Below, piece after piece: positions 42,271 to 51,208 of a stretch of DNA of 57,530 nucleotides; the stretch's first letter is position 1; each line of letters begins with the position of its first letter. The notes beneath the pieces are model-generated. The model searched no databases. It was not told the origin of the DNA and worked only from the letters and a program-made list of their open reading frames with translations. The translations under genes were made by a program, and so were the position numbers. The DNA comes from an uncultured Desulfobulbaceae bacterium (lineage in GTDB: Bacteria > Desulfobacterota > Desulfobulbia > Desulfobulbales > Desulfobulbaceae). The DNA is taken from contig CAMYLK010000019.1 of the NCBI GenBank assembly GCA_947259225.1, forward strand, positions 1 through 57,530, in the 5' to 3' direction.

Positions 42271-44571
42271 CTATCTGTAAGGCAGATGAATGTTGAAAGT
42301 CGATCCCCGACCGGGTTCACTGGTGATTGTAATGAAACCACCGTGGTCCTCGATGGTCCTTTTGCAGATGGGAAGACCCAGGCCCGTACCCCGACCAAGG
42401 ACCTTGGTGGAGAAAAAGGGCTCAAAGATCAGTTTCAATTTATCCTCAGCAATGCCGGCCCCGGTATCAGATATTACCATGTTCAGGAATGGGGCATCCT
42501 TGATGACCTCTTCGCTGGTGGAAATGGTAAGGGTGCCGCCCTCATGCATGGCATCAATGGCGTTGGCGACAAGATTGCCCAGAGTACCTATTATCTGTGC
42601 CTTGTCGAGCAGAAGACGGGGAGCGGCGGTCAGGGATTTATGGAGATGGATTGAATTTTCCCCGAGTGTATCGGTGTACATTTTCAGGACTTCCTCGACA
42701 ATAGCATTGATATCGTTAACTTCCAGGTTGAGTTGCGTTTCTTTTGAGTAAGTCAGCACATTCAACAGAATGCTTTCCAGCCTTGCCACTTCTGAAATTA
42801 TTATATCCAGGTATTTTTTCTCAGCATCATCTGCCGCATGCTTTTTGCTCATTCGCCGCGCAAAACCTCCTACAAGGGTAAGGGGATTCCTGATCTCGTG
42901 GGCTACATTGGCCGTCAGCCGGCCAAGAGCAGAAAGTTTTTCGATCTGGACAAGTTCGGCCTGGAGTTTCTGCTTTTCATGCTGGGCCTGGTGTCGCTGT
43001 ATGATGCCTGCCAGGGTATTGGCCACTGAAATCAACAGAGCCTCTTCCTTTGGATCGCGGCGATGGCCGACCTCTACATAGAGATTCATTATTCCAAGAA
43101 CGCTCTGGTCTCCTGAGACAATGGGAACGCAATAATGTCCGTGCAATCCCAATTCGGTACAGATCATCTCATGCGGCTCGTCCTCGCAGCTCGCGAACAC
43201 TATCTTCCTGCTGGTGGCAGCAAAGCCGCAGAGACATTTGCCGAAAGAAATTCTGGCGCAGGCTGACTGAACCGATTCGGGTAGTCCATACTGCGCCTTC
43301 AATATCAAAGTTTCCGGTTCATCCTCGGCAAGGAGAAAAATAGCGCCTTTGTCCTGTGATGAGAGAAAAGGCATGGAGAGGATAGCCGACATGATACGAT
43401 CCAACTGCTCTGACAGGGAAACCGGTTCCAGGGCCATTTCCAGAATGGTGCTGATGGTGCGTTGAAAGCGGTAATCCCGGCGGATGGTTTCCTGGTACAA
43501 TATCACTTCTTCGGTGAGACTCTGGTACCGTTCTTCCAGCCGGGCCATTTCATCTCCATAGGCTTTTTTTTGCGGAGTTCCGTGCAGCACCTCTTCGGTG
43601 AATTCGGAGACCCGGACCGTGAGGCGGCCAATCCGCCTTGTAACCCAGAACATGATCAATCCAAAGGCGGCGATCAGAATAAAGACGGTAATAGCACGTT
43701 GTCCCCGATCCCTGGCCATGACCGAACTGGCAAGCTCTTCCACTTCGTCCACCGAGACGAAAGAAGCAAAGCCCAGCAGCAGATCCGAGGCCCCGTAATC
43801 AAACAGCGATTCTCCGGTAACCAGGTAGCGTTCCTTGAGATCATCGATCAGCATACCTGAAGGCAGTTGGTCCGGTTCAGTGCTGATGAGGATAGCCGGT
43901 CTTTCACCACTCACCAGGGCAAAATTCAGTAGCGCGAAGATGCGACCGTGATATGTACCTTGCGAGGCGATGAGAAATTCCTTGTCCAGGGGACTGGCCA
44001 GCATAAGGGTGGCGATCGTCCTGCCTTCGTTGTCGTTCAGGAATTCCGAAGAAATCAAGTAGGGATTTCCTTCGATGGTGGTCATGAAGGACTGATTATA
44101 GCTCAGCTGCCGCAAAAGTTCAGTGGGATGCAGCAGGGATTCCGGCAGCGGCTCAGGGATGCCCTGGTAAACTTCCCAGGTTTTGCCGTCTTCATCCAGC
44201 AACAGGGAGTGACGGATGCGAATAAGTGCCCGCAGCACCGAAGTGCGGGGGAGCCAGGACGGTGGCTGCAGATGAAACCGTACTTGAGAGCGATTCATCC
44301 ATTCCTCCGAGCCGATGTAATCCATCAGTCTTTTCTGGGAGGTGAGCAGTTTGACAGCCTGATGATGGGCTTTGACATAATTATCGAAGCGGATACGGTC
44401 TTCCTGGGCCTCAATGCTGAGTCTTTCTTCCAACTGGGCCATGAAAATGCTTCTAACGGTCCGACCCTGAAAATAATCCAGCACACCCCCGGCGCATAAT
44501 CCCACGATCACGGTCAGGAAGACCATTTTTACGGTCAGGGAAATTCTCTGCAGAATGAGAGGTTGTTTCAT
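42271..44571 (-). CDS. Sensor histidine kinase with GAF domain and large periplasmic sensor
   Basis: A 766-residue kinase. TM1 (about 13-33) and TM2 (about 290-312, AITVFILIAAFGLIMFWV) flank a periplasmic sensor region of about 255 residues. After a linker a GAF domain (about 375-520, IFLLAEDEPETLILKAQYG to GIMNLYVEV) precedes HisKA (LGRLTANVAHEIRNPLTLVG, phospho-histidine in AHEIRNP). The HATPase domain has LGNLVANAIDAM, DTGAGIAE and GRGTGLGLPIC. It starts 2 bases after the stop of the binding-protein gene. No response regulator is adjacent. Confidence 0.92.
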   Translation of the reverse strand: MKQPLILQRISLTVKMVFLTVIVGLCAGGVLDYFQGRTVRSIFMAQLEERLSIEAQEDRIRFDNYVKAHHQAVKLLTSQKRLMDYIGSEEWMNRSQVRFHLQPPSWLPRTSVLRALIRIRHSLLLDEDGKTWEVYQGIPEPLPESLLHPTELLRQLSYNQSFMTTIEGNPYLISSEFLNDNEGRTIATLMLASPLDKEFLIASQGTYHGRIFALLNFALVSGERPAILISTEPDQLPSGMLIDDLKERYLVTGESLFDYGASDLLLGFASFVSVDEVEELASSVMARDRGQRAITVFILIAAFGLIMFWVTRRIGRLTVRVSEFTEEVLHGTPQKKAYGDEMARLEERYQSLTEEVILYQETIRRDYRFQRTISTILEMALEPVSLSEQLDRIMSAILSMPFLSSQDKGAIFLLAEDEPETLILKAQYGLPESVQSACARISFGKCLCGFAATSRKIVFASCEDEPHEMICTELGLHGHYCVPIVSGDQSVLGIMNLYVEVGHRRDPKEEALLISVANTLAGIIQRHQAQHEKQKLQAELVQIEKLSALGRLTANVAHEIRNPLTLVGGFARRMSKKHAADDAEKKYLDIIISEVARLESILLNVLTYSKETQLNLEVNDINAIVEEVLKMYTDTLGENSIHLHKSLTAAPRLLLDKAQIIGTLGNLVANAIDAMHEGGTLTISTSEEVIKDAPFLNMVISDTGAGIAEDKLKLIFEPFFSTKVLGRGTGLGLPICKRTIEDHGGFITITSEPGRGSTFNIHLPYR

Positions 44572-44573
44572 AG

Positions 44574-45584
44574 CTATTCTGTCGGCTCTTTACCGGGTTC
44601 CCCTACCAGTTCATTACCCCTGAATTGCCAGCCTTGTTTGCGGAGGGATAGCGCAGAAACCAGGCCGACCTGACCTGCCAGCTGATCATCCAGCGCCAGG
44701 AGATATTCCACCAGTTTATCTGCTTCTGGGTTTTTGACACTTTCGCCCTCCCAGGTTGTGAGGTTGAGGGTCCGGTAAAATGGATAACGGCCAGCAAGTA
44801 GATTGTCCATGGTAGGTTCCCAGCCGTCTATGGCAAGTGCCTTGACACTTCCTTCGTGGCTGCGGTACCGCTCGGCCATCATCCCGACCTCGTATCCTAC
44901 TGCATCCTGAGAGTTGGCCACCAGGGAGATCATGTCCGGAATCGTCCCTACCTCCTGGAGACGGGGCCCGAAAAGGTCTTCGTTGTCAAGCAGCAGCCGC
45001 CAGTGACCCGGTCGTATTTTGCAATGGAGACGACCGATCGTCTGGATGACCAGATCGGGTCCGGGTTGTCCCTGGGAGTCTTTAATTTCCGACCAGCGAT
45101 AGATCTTTCCCCGGAAAATTTCCCTGGCCTGTTGAAGGGTAATATTGTCAATGGGATTGTCAACATGCACCAGAATCTGAAGTGGCAGGATTCCCATGGT
45201 ATGAAACCGGAGACCGGGGAGACGATCAGTTTTTCCCGGAGGACAGCAATATCCTCCGACATCAACGGTCTTTCGGACCAGTTTTCCGGCTGTAATACCG
45301 CATGTCCCCTCGCTGACAGCAATCCTGAGACCGTGCGCACCGCCATATTCATCAATTGCCCGCGGCAGTAATTGATACAGGTGTTGATCAAGGGTCACGG
45401 CCAGGTCAATCTGCCCTGCCGCCGGGTTGTGGATGATCGGCTTTTCTTCCCAGCCGGATGGCATCTGCTGGACAAATGCAGGCTCGGTGAATGCTTTCCC
45501 CTTCAGAGAATCCCCACCCTCTGCCCACGTGGCAACGATCAATAGACAGGCAACATGGATGAAAAGGATCAGGGATCGTTGCAT
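44574..45584 (-). CDS. PstS-like periplasmic substrate-binding protein
   Basis: A 336-residue exported protein (signal SLILFIHVACLLIVATWA). It has the type II periplasmic-binding-protein pattern of PstS-like proteins: LRIAVSEGTCGITAGKLVRK, ILVHVDNPIDNITLQQAREI-FRGKIYRWSEI, DAVGYEVGMM and LAGRYPFYRTLNLTT. The GGYCCPPG double cysteine near residue 133 is unusual for phosphate binders. No ABC transporter genes are present. The coupling to the membrane kinase suggests that it presents a bound anion to the sensor rather than transporting it. Confidence 0.82.
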   Translation of the reverse strand: MQRSLILFIHVACLLIVATWAEGGDSLKGKAFTEPAFVQQMPSGWEEKPIIHNPAAGQIDLAVTLDQHLYQLLPRAIDEYGGAHGLRIAVSEGTCGITAGKLVRKTVDVGGYCCPPGKTDRLPGLRFHTMGILPLQILVHVDNPIDNITLQQAREIFRGKIYRWSEIKDSQGQPGPDLVIQTIGRLHCKIRPGHWRLLLDNEDLFGPRLQEVGTIPDMISLVANSQDAVGYEVGMMAERYRSHEGSVKALAIDGWEPTMDNLLAGRYPFYRTLNLTTWEGESVKNPEADKLVEYLLALDDQLAGQVGLVSALSLRKQGWQFRGNELVGEPGKEPTE

Positions 45585-45761
45585 AACAATTCACCGTTGA
45601 AACGTATTGTTTTTTACAGGCGGTATTATTGCCCGGTTATGTTTTATAAAGTAACTATCAAACGCAGAATATGCAAAATTTTCCCTTCTCCCGGGACGTT
45701 GCCTGCTCTGGTGAGATCAGGAAAAAGGCTTCCTGGTTCCGGCTTCACGCTTTCTCAATAC

Positions 45762-45805
45762 AAAAAAAATACACCAGCTGCATAACTTGTACAGCTGGAG
45801 TATTT
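45762..45805 (-). terminator. Terminator of the MoxR-SpoIIM-RDD operon
   Basis: On the minus strand AAATAC-T-CCAGCTG pairs with CAGCTGG-T-GTATTT (45805-45792 with 45780-45767) with one mismatch, and a run of eight T follows. It lies about 55 bases past the stop of the RDD gene. Confidence 0.85.
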
Positions 45806-45857
45806 CGCTAAGTTGGTATTGTCCTGATACAGCTTTGAAAAAACAAGTGGCCTTACT

Positions 45858-46610
45858 TCAGTTATAAATAACATCCACCACATTACGGACCAATTGTTCG
45901 CTGGTCAGTCCGACTTTGGCTTCTTCCGGAAAAGGTGATCTGGAGAGATAAAAACCAGCCAGCTGGTTGAACAGTTCCAGGCTGGCTTTGTCTTTGAATT
46001 CATTCCGCCGAAGAATAGCCTGCAGACCTATTTCTGCTTCAAGAGGTGTAATGTGCTGCCGTAATCTTGCCACCAAATGCGGATAGTTACGCAGTGAATT
46101 AAACTTCTGCCCGCCCAGCTTGGCAAGGTCCGGTTTGGTTCTCGGCGGAGTATGGATAACAACCGTATTACCCACCATGTCTCCTAATCGTTGGGAGAGG
46201 GGACTGAAAAAGGAAAATATCCCTCCAACCAGATAGAATGAGGGCAGGCAGTCGACAGCTCGCAAGAGATTACGCATGAACACCTGGCTGAAATGCAGCC
46301 GCAAGCCATGACTATCAACGACTCTCAAGTTGAACAGTCTTTTTCCTACAGTCTGTCCCTGCCAGTACCATTCAAGAATTATGGCATACCCCATGTAGAC
46401 CAGAAAACTGCTGATAATCAAAAGAGCCGTCCCCGTATCCGGGGCCACAACTTTAAGAATGCCCCCAAATTGACTTACAAATGAAGTGGTGACGATAATA
46501 GCCAGCGTGTCCACTGACCACGCAAAAAACCTCATAAGCGGACTGGCGAGTGGTTGGGAAAAGGTAATACCTTCCGGTGTCCGGATCTGAACAGTGTTCT
46601 CAAATTTCAT
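45858..46610 (-). CDS. RDD family membrane protein
   Basis: A 250-residue protein starting at 46610, where ATGAAATTTGA overlaps the end of the SpoIIM-like gene. The RDD part (residues about 20-160) has SPLMRFFAWSVDTLAIIVTT, the EWYWQGQTVGKRLFNLRVVD motif and FMRNLLRAVDCLPSFYLVGG. The soluble C-terminal about 90 residues (LARLRQHITPLEAEIGLQAI) are extra. RDD proteins often accompany MoxR/DUF58 clusters; the function is unknown, with transport suggested for a few members. Last gene of the operon. Confidence 0.85.
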   Translation of the reverse strand: MKFENTVQIRTPEGITFSQPLASPLMRFFAWSVDTLAIIVTTSFVSQFGGILKVVAPDTGTALLIISSFLVYMGYAIILEWYWQGQTVGKRLFNLRVVDSHGLRLHFSQVFMRNLLRAVDCLPSFYLVGGIFSFFSPLSQRLGDMVGNTVVIHTPPRTKPDLAKLGGQKFNSLRNYPHLVARLRQHITPLEAEIGLQAILRRNEFKDKASLELFNQLAGFYLSRSPFPEEAKVGLTSEQLVRNVVDVIYN

Positions 46611-47607
46611 CAGCTTTTCCTGCTTTTCGCCCCATTGCTGAGAGGTAGAAAACAACTCCCGCCAATTGCAGGGAACCAAAGCAAATTTTCAACCAGTAAG
46701 GAATAACCGTTTCATGATATTGCGACAGAAAAGACTCGATAATTCCTGCCCAGACCAGTAATATTGCAACCCCGCCAATCAGAGTTACCAGGTCTGGAAC
46801 GACCAGACGAAGTCTATCGGCCAGTTTCATCCTGCTGTTACGGCCAAGTAAGGTGAAAGCCAATACAAGCCCTGCCTGACCGGATATCATAAAGGCCGGA
46901 ATTTCAACCGAACCATGGGGCAGGAGCCAGCCTGTCAGGAAAGCTGTATACCCGGCTGCAATGTAATCGAAACAGACAGCTCCCAGAATAACACCGTTAT
47001 AAAATAATAAGATCAAAGTTCCGATCCCGTAGGTAACTCCTAATCCCATGGAAAAAACGGATACTTTTATATTATGGGTCATGAGCTGCGCGGAAAAGAC
47101 CGACTGGTGCCCCTGAAGGCTCTCACCTCCATCCTCAATTTCTTGAGCTATTCGTTCTTCCGGGGTGATATGAAGATGAGAAAAGGGCAGGAGGACATCT
47201 TTTGTGTCCGGCGCAATGAAGAGAAGCAGGGAACCAAAAACGATTCCGAGACACGTCATAGCGAATACTACCCAAAACGCTTTGATATATCTCCGAAAAG
47301 TGTTGGGAAATGAATCCAGCAACCAATTTTTGACTGAAAAAGCGAGGCGCTGCCTTCTAACTTCATGGATTTCAGCATATGCTTTTGCTACAAGCGTCTC
47401 GAGATATATACGGATATCCTGCTCAGCACTGAAGGTCATTAATTTACCAAGGCCGGCTGTCGCACGCTGGTAGAGGTAATGAAAGCGTTGTACCTCCTTG
47501 AGATCAAGGCGCCGCGCACGATTATTCTCCAAACTCTTGAGCAGTCCTTCAAGTTCGAGCCAGAAAGGTTCTTCAACTCGGATAAATTTTTCCAGGTCAA
47601 GAATCAT
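46600..47607 (-). CDS. Stage II sporulation protein M-like membrane protein
   Basis: A 335-residue protein. The soluble helical N-terminus of about 105 residues includes FHYLYQRATAGLGKLMTF. Five or more membrane segments follow (FRRYIKAFWVVFAMTCLGIV, NIKVSVFSMGLGVTYGIGTL, TAFLTGWLLPHGSVEIPAFM). The LPHGSVEIPA motif is the hallmark of SpoIIM/DUF95 proteins. The organism is not expected to sporulate, and these proteins are common in MoxR-DUF58 clusters of Gram-negatives. Confidence 0.88.
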   Translation of the reverse strand: MILDLEKFIRVEEPFWLELEGLLKSLENNRARRLDLKEVQRFHYLYQRATAGLGKLMTFSAEQDIRIYLETLVAKAYAEIHEVRRQRLAFSVKNWLLDSFPNTFRRYIKAFWVVFAMTCLGIVFGSLLLFIAPDTKDVLLPFSHLHITPEERIAQEIEDGGESLQGHQSVFSAQLMTHNIKVSVFSMGLGVTYGIGTLILLFYNGVILGAVCFDYIAAGYTAFLTGWLLPHGSVEIPAFMISGQAGLVLAFTLLGRNSRMKLADRLRLVVPDLVTLIGGVAILLVWAGIIESFLSQYHETVIPYWLKICFGSLQLAGVVFYLSAMGRKAGKADEI

Positions 47608-47649
47608 TTCTACCTCGGGACATCGGGCGATTATTTTGATTTACCATTG

Positions 47650-48981
47650 TTAGAGCTGTTGCCTTTCTTTGATCGCCATATATTGATCAATAACCTGTAT
47701 AGTCAATCTTGCCGGGTCCGGTCTGTATAGATGTACTCCATGCCTGCGAAGCTGCCTGGCTAATGTTTTCAACTGCTGATCCTGCAGATGACCAGCCAGG
47801 TTCCGATACAGATCATCTATCTCGTTTACCTCGTCATCCTCGAACAGAGGATGGGCAAATGCCGGATTAGCTGAGATTGCAACGACGAGATGCCTCCGGT
47901 TCAACAATTCCATACACGCTGTGAACTCCTCTGCCAGTACCGGATCATCCAGGTTGGTAAGGATGATCAGCAAAGCGCGTTTATGTAACTTGTTGCCTAG
48001 AAAAGTTACCAGTTCCCGGTAATCAGGGCTGACCCTTTCCGGCTCCAGAGTGAAGAGTTGTTCTCGACATGCATTGAAGTGATTTTTCCCGCTATTTGCC
48101 CGTAAAAAGTTTTTCACTCCTCTGCTGAAAGTACAAAGCCCAAAATGATCCCCCTGCAATCTGGCTACGAGACTGGTAAGAAGTGCGGCTTTGATATAAA
48201 TTTCGAAGAGATTTTCCGTGTCCTGGCCTGGTATTTTAACAGGGACTCCTGCAAGTCGGGAGGAGTCAATCAGGACATACACTTCCTGGGTGCGCTCCAC
48301 CTGATACTCCTTACTCATTGGTTTGTTCCTTTTAGCCGTTGCTTTCCAGTGGATACGGTCCAGCGAATCTCCCCGAATATAATCCCGCAGTTTCTCGAAA
48401 TCGCGCCCCTGGCCAACCTGGCGCCGGACCTTCGTTCCCACCCTGGACAGTTGAAGGAAAAGCGCTGAAATCCTCCCGCTTTCGCTCAACAGGTCCGGGT
48501 AAACCCTGATCTCTGAATTAACGGGATGATAGGACCTGATTTCCCACAGTCCGAGAAATGAATGACCGGCCAGGGCAATGCGTGATAATTGAAACCGGCC
48601 TCTTTGGTGCGGCACTGTTTTCCATTTCAATGTGGATACCTGGTCTCGATCCGGCGCTGTGAATGAGAGATCACTCTGATCGGACAGGAACGCTGTGGGA
48701 AGGTCAATGGCGGTGGTCAACCTTACTTCTCCGGATTCTTTTCCTGTACACTGGACATAAATTTCTCCCGGCTTGTTGATGGTCATCCGTACCAGATCAG
48801 GGATTGACAACTGAAACCCATCCAGTCTTTTGCGAGACAATAACAGGTCCGTACCGGCCACAAAAAAAACTAAACCAGCTGTCAGCATACCCACGGCATT
48901 GTATTGCGGTGCCAAAGCCGGGACCAACCCAAAAGGTGCCAGCAGAAAGGTGACTGTGATCAGGCGCTGAGAAGGGACCAT
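47650..48981 (-). CDS. DUF58 domain protein
   Basis: A 443-residue protein with two N-terminal membrane helices, a beta-rich periplasm-like section, and the DUF58 signature GQGRDFEKLRDYIRGDSLDR plus IHWKATAKRNKPMSKEY. It continues into a von Willebrand A-like fold (VYVLIDSSRLAG and LLIILTNLDDPVLAEEF). DUF58 proteins are obligate neighbours of MoxR ATPases and are thought to be their substrates or partners. It begins 4 bases after the MoxR stop. Confidence 0.88.
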   Translation of the reverse strand: MVPSQRLITVTFLLAPFGLVPALAPQYNAVGMLTAGLVFFVAGTDLLLSRKRLDGFQLSIPDLVRMTINKPGEIYVQCTGKESGEVRLTTAIDLPTAFLSDQSDLSFTAPDRDQVSTLKWKTVPHQRGRFQLSRIALAGHSFLGLWEIRSYHPVNSEIRVYPDLLSESGRISALFLQLSRVGTKVRRQVGQGRDFEKLRDYIRGDSLDRIHWKATAKRNKPMSKEYQVERTQEVYVLIDSSRLAGVPVKIPGQDTENLFEIYIKAALLTSLVARLQGDHFGLCTFSRGVKNFLRANSGKNHFNACREQLFTLEPERVSPDYRELVTFLGNKLHKRALLIILTNLDDPVLAEEFTACMELLNRRHLVVAISANPAFAHPLFEDDEVNEIDDLYRNLAGHLQDQQLKTLARQLRRHGVHLYRPDPARLTIQVIDQYMAIKERQQL

Positions 48982-48985
48982 GGTA

Positions 48986-49954
48986 TTACTTGGGAACAGC
49001 TACCTGTCGAAGTATGGAGTCAACTACTTCTTCCGGTGTGAGGCCCTCGATTTCATATTCCGGGCGAAGAATCAGGCGATGTTCGAGTACAGGGCGGGCC
49101 ATATCTTTTACATCATCCGGGGTCACAAAATCCCTGTCCGAAAAAGCCGCTTTGGCACGGCTGGCCAATAATAGGCTCTGTGTGGCACGTGGCCCGGCTC
49201 CGACCAGAACTGCGTCATGTTCACGGGTGGCACGAACAACATCAACGATGTAGGAGACAAGTTCTTCTTTTACCGTGAGTTGCATAAAAAGGCTGTGTAA
49301 AGCTGGCAGGTATTTTTCTTTGACCACTGGCTTAACAGCCCCTTTTTCCAATAAGGATTCAGGGCTATCCGGGCCAAGAGTCCGTTGCGCCAACTCCATC
49401 TCTTCATGCTGTTGAGGCTGATCCATGGTTATTTTCATCATGAAACGATCCTTTTGCGCCTCCGGCAGGGGATAGGTGCCTTCATATTCCACCGGGTTCT
49501 GGGTAGCAAATACCGTGAAATTTCCTGAAAGATCGTGAGTGTCATTATCTATGGATACCTTGCGTTCCTGCATTGCCTGCAGGAGGGCCGACTGGGTCTT
49601 TGCGGGAGCACGGTTGATTTCATCCGCCAACAGAAAAGTAGTAAAGATAGGGCCTTGAACGAGTTTGAAAATCTGTTCCTGAAAATTATAAATATGCGCT
49701 CCTGTAATATCGGTGGGCATCAGGTCGGGCGTAAACTGGATACGATTGGTATCCACGTCAAGCACTTTACCCAGGGTGCGAACCAACAGGGTCTTGGCCA
49801 CACCTGGTACGCCTTCAATGAGGGCATGGTTATTGGTAAAAATGACAATTAAAGCCTTTTCTACCGCATCATGCTGCCCGATAATAACCTTTCCAATTTC
49901 CTGTTTTGCGGTATTGAGCACTTGTTTCAAAGTGTCGAGGGAAGCTTCACTCAT
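48986..49954 (-). CDS. MoxR-family AAA+ ATPase
   Basis: A 322-residue chaperone-like ATPase. The ATG at 49954 with CAGGA ahead of it is preferred over an ATG 15 bases upstream. Walker A is EGVPGVAKTLL, Walker B is FLLADEINRAPAKTQSALLQ, sensor 1 is FATQNPVEYEGTYPLPEAQK and the arginine finger region is DRFMMKI. The C-terminal lid has LLLASRAKAAFSDRDFVTPD. MoxR proteins assemble or activate metal- and vWA-containing complexes. Confidence 0.92.
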   Translation of the reverse strand: MSEASLDTLKQVLNTAKQEIGKVIIGQHDAVEKALIVIFTNNHALIEGVPGVAKTLLVRTLGKVLDVDTNRIQFTPDLMPTDITGAHIYNFQEQIFKLVQGPIFTTFLLADEINRAPAKTQSALLQAMQERKVSIDNDTHDLSGNFTVFATQNPVEYEGTYPLPEAQKDRFMMKITMDQPQQHEEMELAQRTLGPDSPESLLEKGAVKPVVKEKYLPALHSLFMQLTVKEELVSYIVDVVRATREHDAVLVGAGPRATQSLLLASRAKAAFSDRDFVTPDDVKDMARPVLEHRLILRPEYEIEGLTPEEVVDSILRQVAVPK

Positions 49955-49975
49955 AATAATTCCTGTCAAAAAGTA

Positions 49976-51208
49976 TTAATAAGTAGGGTGACGTCTGTGA
50001 ACCATGCGGGCTATAGCCTTATATTTACCCACCGGATCATCAGGGGCTGTACTTTGTGCTATCTGTTTTATCTCCGAAACTCTATCAGGATTCTTGTCAC
50101 ACCAGTCCTGGTTGGCTTTACACCAGTAATAGATACAGGTCTGCAAGAGGTTTTCAGGGGTATTTTTTTTCAGGATATTGACAAAGCCGGTAAATTGATC
50201 ACGACCAGCTTCCCGGACCCTCATCGTTTTCGAGACAGATATGGGGGGGAGAAGAGGGGATGAACAGCGGATAACAAAAAGCAGTGCCGGTACCATGAGG
50301 GCAATCAGGATCCAATGCAAATCAAAATCCCGGATCAGGCGCCCGACAGAAACCTGTTGCCTTATCCCATGATGTGCTTCATCAAAAATTGCAGCTGCGT
50401 TTCCGCCTTGGAGCCAGGTCAGAAAATAGGGGTCATGACCCTGCCAGATTGCCTCATTGCTCAAAAAGTGCGAATCCGTCGCAAGGACGAGCGACCCTTT
50501 GCCCCACTCCCGCTCGACGAGAACTGGCTGGCCGTCAATCGTAAGAATCACATGCCAATCCGGAGAGAGGTCTGAGAAATAAGCAGAAGAGTACCATGGA
50601 ATGGCAACGGCATGATCACCGAGCATCCCACGTGCGGTGGTTTGAAAATACTTACCCTCAAAAGATCTTTTCTCGAAATTCCCCAGGAGCACTTCTGTTG
50701 TGTTTTCTGCCTCATCTTTTTCCGGAGTTCCAGCATCCTGATCTTCCTTCTTTTCTCCGGGTTCGCAAACTGCCTGATCATCAACATTCTCTTCATCTGG
50801 GCAGGGTTCTTCTTTTGTTTTAGTCCTTTCCGGCAACATGGTTACTACCAGCCTCGACCCTTTTTCGGACATAAGGAGCAGAGGCTCATAGCTGTCAGAT
50901 TGAAAAAAATGTGAAAATTTACCATCGGGTATCCCTATCAGGAACAATGTCGATGCCGGTTCAACAGCGATTTTCTGCATTTGCTGAAAATTACGACTGA
51001 CCATGTAGCCTGCTTTTTCCAGGCTGTCACTTATGATTTTCACTCCGAGGTTATCCGTGCGTAATGAAGAATAGCGGGGATAGATATCCCCCACTCCGAA
51101 ACGCTGTACAAAAAGATGAGACAGCATTACCACAAATACGCCCATCAGAACCAGAAGGAGCAGAGGATACAGATACCTGGAGCGCTTATTAAAGCTTGCT
51201 GTCTGCAA
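49976..51208 (-). CDS. DUF4350 domain membrane protein
   Basis: A 410-residue protein with an N-terminal helix (YLYPLLLLVLMGVFVVMLSH), a glutamine-amidotransferase-like DUF4350 domain (YSSLRTDNLGVKIISDSLEK, LVLATDSHFLSNEAIWQGHD, GGNAAAIFDEAHHGIR) and a second helix near 285-305. An acidic insertion (about 143-170, rich in E, D and K) splits the domain. It overlaps the DUF4129 gene by 20 bases. This family occurs with MoxR/DUF58; biochemical function unknown. Confidence 0.8.
   Translation of the reverse strand: MQTASFNKRSRYLYPLLLLVLMGVFVVMLSHLFVQRFGVGDIYPRYSSLRTDNLGVKIISDSLEKAGYMVSRNFQQMQKIAVEPASTLFLIGIPDGKFSHFFQSDSYEPLLLMSEKGSRLVVTMLPERTKTKEEPCPDEENVDDQAVCEPGEKKEDQDAGTPEKDEAENTTEVLLGNFEKRSFEGKYFQTTARGMLGDHAVAIPWYSSAYFSDLSPDWHVILTIDGQPVLVEREWGKGSLVLATDSHFLSNEAIWQGHDPYFLTWLQGGNAAAIFDEAHHGIRQQVSVGRLIRDFDLHWILIALMVPALLFVIRCSSPLLPPISVSKTMRVREAGRDQFTGFVNILKKNTPENLLQTCIYYWCKANQDWCDKNPDRVSEIKQIAQSTAPDDPVGKYKAIARMVHRRHPTY

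Noticed and set aside
46600..47607. Evidence for sporulation from the SpoIIM-like gene
   Set aside because: SpoIIM/DUF95 proteins are common in MoxR-DUF58 clusters of non-sporulating bacteria, and no other sporulation gene is present.
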